Source of the DNA: Palsa-295 sp963781105
GTDB taxonomy: Bacteria; Acidobacteriota; Terriglobia; Acidiferrales; UBA7541
Direction of reading: 5' to 3'
Length of the DNA stretch: 64,000 nucleotides
Assembly: GCA_963781105.1 (NCBI GenBank)
Contig: CAWAED010000017.1
Location: 1 to 64,000 of the forward strand
The notes under the pieces were generated by a model, which did no database searches, was not told the DNA's origin, and saw only the letters and a program-made list of their open reading frames with translations. Position 1 is the first letter of the stretch. Each line of letters starts with the position of its first letter. A program made the position numbers and the translations under genes. This document shows, piece after piece, positions 26,888-34,438 of the stretch.

Positions 26888-26954
26888 TCTTGGGGGAACA
26901 TACGCGGCCTTGGGTTGGTGGGTTACGTCTGCGGGATGCTAATTACAACGAGCT

Positions 26955-27119
26955 TCAAGCTCTTCGCATGAGTCCACTCACGAGAGCGACTAGGAAGAGC
27001 ACTAAAAAGACAAAAAACAAAATTTTCGCTATGCCGGCGGCGGCTACCGCGATGCCACCGAATCCCAGCACCGCCGCGATCAGCGCGATGATGAAAAACG
27101 CCAGCGCCCACTGAAGCAT
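26955..27119 (-). CDS. DUF1328 (YtjA-like) small membrane protein
   Basis: The 54-residue protein starts MLQWALAFFIIALIAAVLGF, continues with GGIAVAAAGIAKILFF and a second hydrophobic helix, and ends GLMRRA. This is the DUF1328 pattern almost in full. The family consists of two-helix inner-membrane proteins of unknown role, often induced by stress. AGGGGA precedes the ATG by nine bases. It is a complete, very short gene. Confidence 0.9.
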   Translation of the reverse strand: MLQWALAFFIIALIAAVLGFGGIAVAAAGIAKILFFVFLVLFLVALVSGLMRRA

Positions 27120-27453
27120 TGCGTCGTCCCCTTTCGAATCCGTGGCTGAATTTCGGAGCCGTGCGGTTCTGTCCTCTTTCTTACGCCTCCCGCGCTAACC
27201 CCTTCAATACACTCAGTTGTGTATTTTTCCGGGCACGCTGGCTTGACTGTACTTGTAGCCCCAGTCTCGAAAAACGTTGTCCAGATGGCATTTCCTGCGT
27301 TTTCATGGCCTCCCGGCGCTTCCGCCAACCGTCGCAAACGCTTAACTTCGCGCCATCGCCTCAAAACCTCTTGTATAATTTGGACGCTCGAAAGGGCCGT
27401 GGGCTGGAATCCATCTAGCGACAATCTCTATGTCGGCAGGAGCAAAAGACACT
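27120..27453. other. Intergenic region with a candidate promoter for the NarL-type regulator
   Basis: About 330 bp without a recognised gene. The only clear signal is TATAAT at 27374-27379 on the plus strand, about 75 bp before the regulator start; no good -35 stands at the standard distance, suggesting activator dependence. Confidence 0.45.
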
Positions 27454-28113
27454 ATGAAGACGCTTCGTATTCTCATAGCGGACGATCATGACCTCATGCG
27501 GCGGGGCGTGAAAACCTTGCTTCAGGCGCATGCCGGTTGGGAGATCTGCGGAGAGGCGCACACGGGCAGGGAAGCCGTCGCGCAGGCCGAAGAGCTGAAG
27601 CCGGACATCGTCATCCTCGACATCAGCATGCCGGACCTGAACGGCGTCGAAGCCGCGCGTAGAATACGCAAAGCGTCGCCCACCACGGAGGTCCTGATTC
27701 TCTCGGTCCACTACTCCGATCAGCTCATCCGCGAAATTCTGGAAGCCGGCGTGCGCGGTTACATCGTGAAATCGGATTCCGACCGCGACCTGATCATTGC
27801 CGTCGAGACTCTTGCGAGCCACAAACCCTTCTTCACCCCGCGCGCCACCGAAATCATCATGAGCAATTTCAGTTCGGGTGGTTCGATCCGCCGCGAACTT
27901 CCCGAATCGCTGCGGGATCGCCTCACGTCGCGCGAGCGCGAAATCGTTCAATTGCTCGCCGAAGGCAAGAGCAGCAAGGAAGTGGCCTCCTCGCTGAACA
28001 TCAGCGTCAAAACCGCCGAAACCCACCGCGCGAACATCATGCGCAAATTGCAACTCCACACCGTAAGCGAACTGGTCCGTTACGCAGTCCGCAACCAAAT
28101 CATCGAAGCGTAA
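27454..28113 (+). CDS. NarL/FixJ-type response regulator
   Basis: The 219-residue protein has a receiver domain (LRILIADDHDLMRRG; phosphoacceptor Asp at about residue 56 in DIVILDISMPDLNG; conserved Lys in GYIVKSDSD), a short linker, and a LuxR-type helix-turn-helix (LTSREREIVQLLAEGKSSKE, VKTAETHRANIMRKL). All phosphorylation residues are present. The ATG at 27454 has AGGAG upstream; an ATG at 27430 would add eight residues. No histidine kinase lies nearby, so it is an orphan regulator here. Confidence 0.92.
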   Translation: MKTLRILIADDHDLMRRGVKTLLQAHAGWEICGEAHTGREAVAQAEELKPDIVILDISMPDLNGVEAARRIRKASPTTEVLILSVHYSDQLIREILEAGVRGYIVKSDSDRDLIIAVETLASHKPFFTPRATEIIMSNFSSGGSIRRELPESLRDRLTSREREIVQLLAEGKSSKEVASSLNISVKTAETHRANIMRKLQLHTVSELVRYAVRNQIIEA

Positions 28114-28411
28114 GAAAGCTTCGCGCGGCGCGAGCCTGCGCTCAAGCTCCACTCGAAACCGCACTCCGTGATGCGGTGCAAAGGTTTTCTCTGCGCACTC
28201 TCCGTCTCTGCGGTAGACATTTCAGTGATTTCCACAGGCCTCGCCGTTCTGGAACCAGCTACGACCCCTGCAGCGATTTCCGTTTCCCGGTAACGATTTG
28301 ACCTGATGGTCCGTCTACTCTCTGTTTGGCACCATACGCCTCGGCACCACGCGAACCGCAACTTCGGCTCTGATTAAGTGTTTCTCATAAAAGGAACGGA
28401 AAGGCGCTCCG
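28114..28411. repeat. Intergenic region with repeated CTCTGCGTCTCTGCGG-type segment
   Basis: No gene is seen. Positions 28184-28217 (GTTTTCTCTGCGCACTCTCC then GTCTCTGCGGTAGA) match 39612-39645 with only a few differences, so this is an interspersed repeat of unknown nature. Confidence 0.55.
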
Positions 28412-28912
28412 ATGCACTCAGGATCATGGTTCGAACAAGCCGGCAAGCTTCAAATCCCACCGAGCCGCGAGCAGGAAATTCCCGACGCGCCCATGGTATT
28501 GGTCGCGGCGCTCGATTGGCAAGTCCGCAGCGGACTCTCGGCGGTTTTAACGTCCTTCGCGATCAATACTGAATGGGTCTCCAGCGTCGCCGAAGCAACA
28601 AGGGTCCTCGACGCAAAAGACGTTTCCGCGTGTCTCTGCGGGTATTGGCTTGAAGATGGAACGTTCAAGGACCTCGCTCGCCACATCCGCCGCTCGACCG
28701 CAAAAATTCCGGTGATCGCCGTCTCCGCGCCGGCCTGTCGCAATGAATACCGCGATTACCTCGCCGCCATGAACATCGGCGCCTTCGAATTTCTCTGCCA
28801 CCCCTATCAGAAGAGCGATCTGGAACGCGTTCTCCGCCAGGCCATCACCGAATACGCGCGGCAAAACTGGCAACGCCGCCAGCCGGAGCCCACTCTCCCC
28901 AACGCATCCTGA
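28412..28912 (+). CDS. Degenerate receiver-domain protein
   Basis: The 166-residue protein has the CheY-like alternation of strands and helices from about residue 28: MVLVAALDWQVRSGLSAVLT, then VSACLCGYWLEDGTFKDLAR, IPVIAVSAPACRNEYRDYLA, and AFEFLCHPYQKSDLERVLRQ. The expected phosphoacceptor Asp at the end of strand 3 is replaced by Gly (CGYWLEDG), and the KP motif near strand 5 reads HP. It therefore cannot be phosphorylated in the usual way and is probably a pseudo-receiver. GGAAAGG precedes the ATG. It follows the NarL-type regulator by about 300 bp. Confidence 0.75.
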   Translation: MHSGSWFEQAGKLQIPPSREQEIPDAPMVLVAALDWQVRSGLSAVLTSFAINTEWVSSVAEATRVLDAKDVSACLCGYWLEDGTFKDLARHIRRSTAKIPVIAVSAPACRNEYRDYLAAMNIGAFEFLCHPYQKSDLERVLRQAITEYARQNWQRRQPEPTLPNAS

Positions 28913-29036
28913 TAGCAACAGAACCGCGAAGCGCTGATTGCCATCGCAGCTATTCGTCACTGTGTCTCAGCGACACCCAGCCCCTGGATTTAGATTCCGT
29001 TGACACTCTTTCCCGTAATCTGCTACTTTCAGTGCG
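28913..29036 (+). promoter_or_regulatory. Promoter of the lysine-riboswitch/dap operon
   Basis: TTGACA at 29000-29005 is followed 17-18 bp later by CTACTT/TACTTT (29023-29029). Initiation would then fall at about 29035-29037, exactly at the first base of the riboswitch P1 helix. The region upstream to 28913 shows nothing else. Confidence 0.6.
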
Positions 29037-29227
29037 TTCTTGATAGAGGAGCGGAAGCCATAAGTAGCCGGCCCGTTTTTCCGAGTTGCTTCGGAGGCCA
29101 CGCGAAAGGGGCGCAGCAATTCATTCCGCCGAAGTCGTCGCTCAAGCTAACTTTGCGGCGATTGGGGGGCCAGGCTAATACCTGCCCACTGTCATCCGTT
29201 GAAAAACGGGTGGAGCGCTATTAGGAA
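29037..29227 (+). ncRNA. Lysine riboswitch (L box)
   Basis: The 191-nt leader has the ordered L-box core elements that I know from B. subtilis lysC. They are GATAGAGGAGCGGAAG at 29042, ATAAGTAGCC at 29060, GCGAAAGGGGCGCAGC at 29102, GCCGAAGTC at 29130, GGCCAGG near 29168, CTGTCATCCGTTGAAAAACG at 29190, and GGAGCGCTATT at 29212. A 10-bp P1 closes it (29037-29046 with 29218-29227, two G-U pairs). Just after, AAAGGC (29230-29235) can pair with GCCTTT (29254-29259), and the adjoining GGAA of P1 can join that stem. This could be the switch that competes with P1. Lysine binding should lower expression of the dap-lys operon that follows. Confidence 0.93.
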
Positions 29228-29343
29228 GCAAAGGCATCCGGGTAATCTCCTCGCCGCCTTTCCTTCTCTCTCCATCCCTTTTCACCTCGAAGACCCAAGA
29301 ACACGGCATAAAGCTGTCAATTCACGCTCGCATCGGCGGAATA

Positions 29344-30354
29344 ATGCATCTGTTCGAACTAACGCGCGCCCTAGTGGACATCGAGTCCATCACCAATCAC
29401 GAAGAGGCCGTCGGCTCCTTTGTCTTTGAGATTCTCTCGGGCCTCGTCCTGCGCACAGGCGGCCACGTCGAACGCTGTGGCGTCGAACCCCATCGCTTCA
29501 ATGTCTTCGCGCACTGGGGCACTCCCATCGTCACGCTCTCCACGCACATGGACACCGTCCCCCCATTTTTCCTTTCCAAAGAAGACGATGAATTCATCTG
29601 GGGCCGCGGCTCTGCCGACGCCAAAGGGATCATCGCCTCCATGATCGGTGCCGCCGAAAAACTTCTCGCGTCCGGCACGAAAAATTTCGGCCTGCTCTTC
29701 GTAGTCGGCGAAGAACGCAATAGCGCCGGCGCCTACGCTGCCGCGCGCGATCCGCGCGGTTCGCGTTTCCTGATCAACGGCGAGCCCACCGAAAACAAAC
29801 TGGCTATCGCCGCGAAAGGTATCCTCCGCTATGAAATCGAAACCACCGGCCGCCTCGCGCATTCCGCGTATCCCGAACTCGGCGAATCCGCGATTGACAA
29901 GCTTCTCGACGTCCTCCAGGACATCCGCAAAATTCCGCTGCCGCAAGACGAACTCCTCGGCCGCAGCACTCTGAATATCGGCATAATCTCCGGCGGTCAC
30001 GCTCCCAACGTAATCGCCGACTCCGCGCGCGCCGAAATCGCGATCCGCCTGGTGGACGACGGCGACGCCACCCGCGACGCGATTCAACAAGCCGTCGCAG
30101 GCCGCGCCGCCGCCCGCGAGCTCGTCTCGAATCTGCCAATGCGTTTTGGCTCGCTTGATGGACTCGCCTCAACAATCGTCGCTTACACCACTGACATCCC
30201 GGTGTTCGCTGATGCCTGGGGCCAGCCGTATCTGCTGGGACCGGGCAGCATTCACGTCGCTCACACGCTCGAGGAACGCGTCCCCAAAAGACAACTCATC
30301 ACAGCCGTCGAAATTTATGAAAGGATGGTCAAGCAGCTTCTCGCTGCTTCGTAA
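29344..30354 (+). CDS. dapE: M20-family amidohydrolase, succinyl-diaminopimelate desuccinylase type
   Basis: The 336-residue protein has the M20 metallopeptidase pattern: metal ligands H68 and D70 (STHMDTVPP), bridging D92 (GRGSADAKG), and catalytic E123 with E124 (VVGEERNSAG). A dimerisation domain (ETTGRLAHSAYPELGESAID) and a C-terminal His (GPGSIHVAHTLEE) follow. It is somewhat shorter than standard DapE (about 375), like the LysK/ArgE-related branch. Leading a riboswitch-controlled operon with dapB, dapA, dapD and lysA makes the desuccinylase role in lysine synthesis by far the best reading. A weak GGCGGA precedes the ATG. Confidence 0.85.
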   Translation: MHLFELTRALVDIESITNHEEAVGSFVFEILSGLVLRTGGHVERCGVEPHRFNVFAHWGTPIVTLSTHMDTVPPFFLSKEDDEFIWGRGSADAKGIIASMIGAAEKLLASGTKNFGLLFVVGEERNSAGAYAAARDPRGSRFLINGEPTENKLAIAAKGILRYEIETTGRLAHSAYPELGESAIDKLLDVLQDIRKIPLPQDELLGRSTLNIGIISGGHAPNVIADSARAEIAIRLVDDGDATRDAIQQAVAGRAAARELVSNLPMRFGSLDGLASTIVAYTTDIPVFADAWGQPYLLGPGSIHVAHTLEERVPKRQLITAVEIYERMVKQLLAAS

Positions 30355-30357
30355 AAC

Positions 30358-31131
30358 ATGAGCGCAATTCTCGTCAATCCCAACGCCGCCATTTTGAACG
30401 CCGAGCGTCCGCGCCCAAAGCGCGCCGCGCACACGCCCAAGAATCTCGCGATTGTCGGTTACGGCAAGATGGGCCGACTGATCGAGCAGCTCGCGCCGGA
30501 ATACGGATTCGCCGTGCAGTTGCGCCTCGATAGCGCAAGCAATAGCGCCGCCTCCGCAGTCACCCCTGCGAATTTTCGCGATATAGACGTCGCCGTCGAA
30601 TTTTCGAATGCCGCCGCCGCCGCGCCCAATATCGAACGCCTCGCCTCACTCGGCGTCAACACCATAGTCGGCACCACCGGCTGGACCGAACACCTCGACC
30701 GCGCCAAATCCGCCGTGCAGGATGGCGGCGCCGGGCTGGTCTGGAGCCCCAACTATTCGATCGGCGTCAACGTCTTCCTGCAACTCGCTTCCGAAGCTTC
30801 GCGCCGCATCGCCCCTTATCACGAATACGGCGCGTGGGCCTGGGAAATTCATCACTCCGCGAAAAAAGACGCGCCCAGCGGCACGCTCCTGAAAGTCGTC
30901 AACGAAATGAAAGCCACCGATCCGCGCCGCGAAATTTCCGTCAGTTCCAATCGCGCCGGCGCCCATCCCGGCACCCATGAGGTCGGCTTCGATTCCGCGG
31001 CGGACACGATCACCATCCGCCACACAGCCCGCAGCCGCGAAGGCTTCGCCCGCGGGGCGTTAACGGCCGCTCAATGGGTAATCGGAAAACGCGGCTGGTT
31101 CGAATTTCGCGACGTGCTGTTCGACCACTGA
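30358..31131 (+). CDS. dapB: 4-hydroxy-tetrahydrodipicolinate reductase
   Basis: The 257-residue protein carries the Rossmann motif IVGYGKMGRLIEQLAPEYG, VAVEFSNAAAAAPNIE, VGTTGWTEH and the catalytic/substrate motif WEIHHSAKKDAPSGTLLKV. It reduces the DapA product with NAD(P)H. An N-terminal extension of about 28 residues (Pro/Arg/Ala-rich) precedes the Rossmann strand, beyond the usual start; ATG 30358 lies 3 bp after the dapE stop and fits operon spacing, but no internal ATG exists before the fold. Second gene of the operon. Confidence 0.93.
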   Translation: MSAILVNPNAAILNAERPRPKRAAHTPKNLAIVGYGKMGRLIEQLAPEYGFAVQLRLDSASNSAASAVTPANFRDIDVAVEFSNAAAAAPNIERLASLGVNTIVGTTGWTEHLDRAKSAVQDGGAGLVWSPNYSIGVNVFLQLASEASRRIAPYHEYGAWAWEIHHSAKKDAPSGTLLKVVNEMKATDPRREISVSSNRAGAHPGTHEVGFDSAADTITIRHTARSREGFARGALTAAQWVIGKRGWFEFRDVLFDH

Positions 31132-31175
31132 ATTTCACGTAACTCGCTTTCGCGCGCCCTCGGGCCTCTTAGGGG

Positions 31176-31230
31176 GTCGGAGCTTTAGCTCCGACATGAA
31201 GCCCGCGACAGAAGAAGGGGCTTTAGCCCC
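31176..31230. repeat. Two-hairpin repeat, family 5 (intact copy)
   Basis: Hairpin 1 is GTCGGAGCTTTAGCTCCGAC (31176-31195) and hairpin 2 is GGGGCTTTAGCCCC (31217-31230), 21 nt apart. The same two-hairpin layout occurs at 58067-58112, where hairpin 2 is split by an insertion sequence. The copy lies in the only long gap of the dap operon, before dapA. Confidence 0.75.
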
Positions 31231-31301
31231 TAAAGACACTCTTTGTAATTAGCGCCACAACGAAGCACGAAATTTTTGCACCAAGCCTTGAAGGAGGCCA
31301 C

Positions 31302-32204
31302 ATGTTTACAGGATGCGGTACAGCCCTAGTAACTCCATTTCAGCGCGATTTCTCTCTCGACGAAGACGCTCTCCGCCGTTTAGTCCGCCGCCAAATCGCA
31401 GCGGGAATAGACTTCCTCGTTCCCTGCGGCACCACCGGCGAAAATCCCACGCTGACTCGCGCAGAGCACTTGCGCGTAGTTGAAATCACGCTCGAAGAAG
31501 CCGCGGGCGAGGCTCCCGTGCTAGCCGGCGCCGGCGGTTACAACACCGCGGAAGTGATCGAACTAGCCAGGGAACTCGAATCCATGCACGTCTCCGGCAT
31601 CCTGTCCGTCACTCCGTATTACAACAAGCCCACCCAAGAAGGCCTCTACCAGCATTACAAAGCGATCGCTCAAGCGATCTCGATTCCAATCATTGTTTAC
31701 AGCGTGCAGGGCCGCACCGGCGTCAACGTCGAGCCCAACACGCTCAGGCGCCTCGCCGAAATCGAAAACATCGTCGGCGTAAAAGAAGCATCCGGCAACA
31801 TCAGCCAGATCGCCTCAGTGATCGCGCAAACGCCAAAAAACTTCGCAGTCCTCTCCGGCGACGACGCCATCGCGCTTCCGGTAATTGCTCTCGGCGGCCG
31901 CGGTGTAATCTCCGTAGCCTCCAACGAAATCCCCGCGGAAATGACGCGCCTGGTCCACGCCTGCCTCGAAAACGATTTCGCCCAAGCCCGCGAACTCCAG
32001 CAACAATATCTCCAGCTGATGGAAATCAATTTCGTCGAAACCAATCCTGGCCCGGTGAAATCCGCCATGGCCGCCATGGGCCTCCTCGAACCAGTTTGGC
32101 GCTTGCCTCTGGTCGCTCCCAGGCAGGAAAATATCCAGCGAATCGAGCGTACGCTCGAAACCCTGGGCCTCCTCGGGAGAGTGCATGCTGCAAGAGCAAA
32201 TTGA
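31302..32204 (+). CDS. dapA: 4-hydroxy-tetrahydrodipicolinate synthase
   Basis: The 300-residue TIM-barrel protein has the family motifs: PCGTTGENPTLT (T44-T45), VTPYYNKPTQEGLYQHYKAI, catalytic Tyr133 in IVYSVQGRTGVN and the Schiff-base lysine K161 in VGVKEASGN. It condenses pyruvate with aspartate semialdehyde. AAGGAGG stands eight bases before the ATG. Its end overlaps dapD by 20 bases. Confidence 0.96.
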   Translation: MFTGCGTALVTPFQRDFSLDEDALRRLVRRQIAAGIDFLVPCGTTGENPTLTRAEHLRVVEITLEEAAGEAPVLAGAGGYNTAEVIELARELESMHVSGILSVTPYYNKPTQEGLYQHYKAIAQAISIPIIVYSVQGRTGVNVEPNTLRRLAEIENIVGVKEASGNISQIASVIAQTPKNFAVLSGDDAIALPVIALGGRGVISVASNEIPAEMTRLVHACLENDFAQARELQQQYLQLMEINFVETNPGPVKSAMAAMGLLEPVWRLPLVAPRQENIQRIERTLETLGLLGRVHAARAN

Positions 32205-33024
32205 GCAGCTTTTCGCGCAATCGCCGGAAACATATTCGCAGTTGGATTTCACGCACTTCCAATCGTTCAAAGATGCTTTGAACGGGGGACAATTGCGCGC
32301 CGCCGAGCCGGACGCCGCGCAGCTCACGGGCTGGCGCGTCAACCCGTGGGTGAAAAAAGGCATCCTCCTCGGCTTTCGCATGGGCGCCATCGTGGACATG
32401 TCCATTGACCGCACCAAGCAGCCCTTCTTCGACAAAGTCACCTATCCCGTCAAGCGCATCACCAAAGATTCCGGCGTGCGCATTCCACCCGGCGGTTCCA
32501 GCATCCGCGACGGCTCCTTCGTCGGCACCGGCGTCACCTGCATGCCACCGACGTTCGTCAACGTCGGCGCCTATGTGGACAACGACACGATGATCGACTC
32601 GCACGCGCTCGTTGGCAGTTGCGCGCAAATCGGCAAACGCTGCCACATTTCCGCGGCCGCGCAAATCGGCGGCGTGCTCGAACCCGTCGGCGCAATGCCG
32701 GTCATAATAGAGGATGAAGTTCTTGTCGGCGGAAACTGCGGCGTCTACGAAGGCACCATCGTAAAAAATGGCGCCGTGCTGGCCACCGGCACGATCCTCA
32801 ATCAGTCCACGCCCGTCTACGACATCGTCCGCGGCGAAATCTACAAGGCCGGCGAAAATCAGCCGCTCATAATTCCGGAGAAGGCTGTAGTCGTGCCCGG
32901 CTCTCGCCCTATCAGCAGTGGCAAGGGCAAAGATTGGGGACTGTCGCTCTACGCTCCCGTCATCGTAAAATATCGCGACGCAAAAACGGATTTGCGCGCG
33001 CAACTCGAAGACGTATTTCGCTAG
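32185..33024 (+). CDS. dapD: Tetrahydrodipicolinate N-succinyltransferase
   Basis: The 279-residue protein has a helical N-terminal domain and a left-handed beta-helix of hexapeptide repeats (SFVGTGVTCMPPTFVNVGAY, HALVGSCAQIGKRCHISAAA, IEDEVLVGGNCGVYEG), typical of DapD. It uses succinyl-CoA. With dapE present, the succinylase branch is indicated rather than acetylase or dehydrogenase. The ATG lies within dapA, 20 bases before its stop, so translation is coupled. The aminotransferase dapC is not in the window. Confidence 0.95.
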   Translation: MLQEQIEQLFAQSPETYSQLDFTHFQSFKDALNGGQLRAAEPDAAQLTGWRVNPWVKKGILLGFRMGAIVDMSIDRTKQPFFDKVTYPVKRITKDSGVRIPPGGSSIRDGSFVGTGVTCMPPTFVNVGAYVDNDTMIDSHALVGSCAQIGKRCHISAAAQIGGVLEPVGAMPVIIEDEVLVGGNCGVYEGTIVKNGAVLATGTILNQSTPVYDIVRGEIYKAGENQPLIIPEKAVVVPGSRPISSGKGKDWGLSLYAPVIVKYRDAKTDLRAQLEDVFR

Positions 33025-33039
33025 GAGCGGCCCCCGCAC

Positions 33040-34326
33040 TTGACTCAAAATTCGCACTCTGCCGCCGAGCCGCTAGATCCCACGGAATACACGGCTCACT
33101 TCGCTTTTCGCAATGGCGTCGTCAACTGCGAAAAAATTCCGCTGCCTGCAATCGCCGCCCGCATCGGAACGCCCGTCTACGTCTACAGCAGCGCCAGCAT
33201 CCTGGACGCCTATCGTCGCTTCGATCGCGCGTTTCGCGGTCTCCCGCACTCCATCTGCTACGCCGTGAAAGCCAATTCCAATCTCTCCGTGTTGCGCCTG
33301 CTCGCGCGCGCGGGCAGCGGTTTCGATATTGTTTCCGGCGGAGAACTCCACCGCCTCCGCAAAATCGACGTCCCGGCGCGCCGCATCGTCTTTTCCGGCG
33401 TCGGCAAAACCAAAGAAGAAATCCGCGACGCGCTAAAAGCCGGGATTTTGCTCTTCAATGTCGAATCGGAACCGGAACTGGATTTACTCGCTGCAGAAGC
33501 CGCCCGTCTCGGTCGCCGCGCCTCTGCCGCTCTGCGCGTGAATCCGGATGTCCAGGCCGGCGGACATCGCCACATCGCAACCGGCCATCATCGCCACAAG
33601 TTCGGCATCGATTGGGACGACGCGCAGCGCCTCTACCTCGATCGCTCTCGCGCCAAATCAATTTCCTGGCAGGGAATCAGCGTGCACATCGGCTCGCAGG
33701 TCCTAGGCCTAGCTCCGTATCGCCGCGCCGTCAAGCGCGTTTCGTCCTTCGTCCGGTCGCTAGCCGCCGCAGGCGTGAAACTTTCCCATCTGGATATCGG
33801 CGGCGGCGTTGGTGTGCGCTACACGAAGGAAAATCCGTTCGACATCACCGACTACGCAAAGGCGATCACCCCGCACGTTCGTCCACTGGACTGCCACTTA
33901 CTGCTCGAGCCAGGCCGCGCCATCGTCGGCCCCGCGGGAGTTCTCCTAACGCGCGTGCTCTACATCAAACGCAATCGCGGCAAGTTTTTTATCGTTGTGG
34001 ACGCCGCCATGAACGATTTCATCCGTCCCGCGCTCTATGAAGCAATCCATCCCATCACGCATGTGACTCGCAACCGAGGCCAGCTCGTGAAGGCCGATAT
34101 CGTCGGCCCAGTCTGCGAGACCGGCGACTGCTTCCTCCACGATTGGCCCATCGAAATGCCCGAACCGGGCGATGTGCTAGCGCTGTGGGGAGCAGGCGCT
34201 TACGGTTTCGCGCAATCCTCCAACTACAATTCGCGTCCCCGCGCCGCCGAAGTACTGGTAACCCAAAACAAATTCCGCACAATCCGTCGCCGCGAATCCG
34301 CAAGCGATCTATCCCGCGACGAGTGA
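33040..34326 (+). CDS. lysA: Diaminopimelate decarboxylase
   Basis: The 428-residue PLP enzyme has the fold III alanine-racemase-like barrel: pyridoxal lysine K77 in ICYAVKANSNLSVL, HKFGIDWDD, GISVHIGSQ, LDIGGGVGVRY, LLLEPGRAIVGPAG and the active-site GPVCETGDCF. It makes lysine from meso-DAP. The start is TTG at 33040 with AGGAG at 33023 overlapping the dapD stop; no ATG occurs before the fold begins. It is the last gene of the riboswitch operon. Confidence 0.95.
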   Translation: MTQNSHSAAEPLDPTEYTAHFAFRNGVVNCEKIPLPAIAARIGTPVYVYSSASILDAYRRFDRAFRGLPHSICYAVKANSNLSVLRLLARAGSGFDIVSGGELHRLRKIDVPARRIVFSGVGKTKEEIRDALKAGILLFNVESEPELDLLAAEAARLGRRASAALRVNPDVQAGGHRHIATGHHRHKFGIDWDDAQRLYLDRSRAKSISWQGISVHIGSQVLGLAPYRRAVKRVSSFVRSLAAAGVKLSHLDIGGGVGVRYTKENPFDITDYAKAITPHVRPLDCHLLLEPGRAIVGPAGVLLTRVLYIKRNRGKFFIVVDAAMNDFIRPALYEAIHPITHVTRNRGQLVKADIVGPVCETGDCFLHDWPIEMPEPGDVLALWGAGAYGFAQSSNYNSRPRAAEVLVTQNKFRTIRRRESASDLSRDE

Positions 34327-34360
34327 TTGACTCGTACCGCTTGGAGTTTTCCTTTGTAGC

Positions 34361-34378
34361 GGCGGCCTTCAGGCCGCC
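34361..34378. repeat. Short palindromic repeat, family 1
   Basis: GGCGGCCTTCAGGCCGCC preceded by TTTGTAGC. The stem differs from the other copies at paired positions, so the hairpin is kept. It lies between convergent lysA and the methyltransferase gene. Confidence 0.8.
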
Positions 34379-34438
34379 AGCCGTTGCCTTCCATTCGAAC
34401 CATCGCGCGTCAAAGATCGTAGCGGCGCCGCCCAAATA

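Noticed and set aside
32934..34040. 368-codon plus-strand frame
   Set aside because: Off-frame shadow of dapD and lysA, very Arg-rich.
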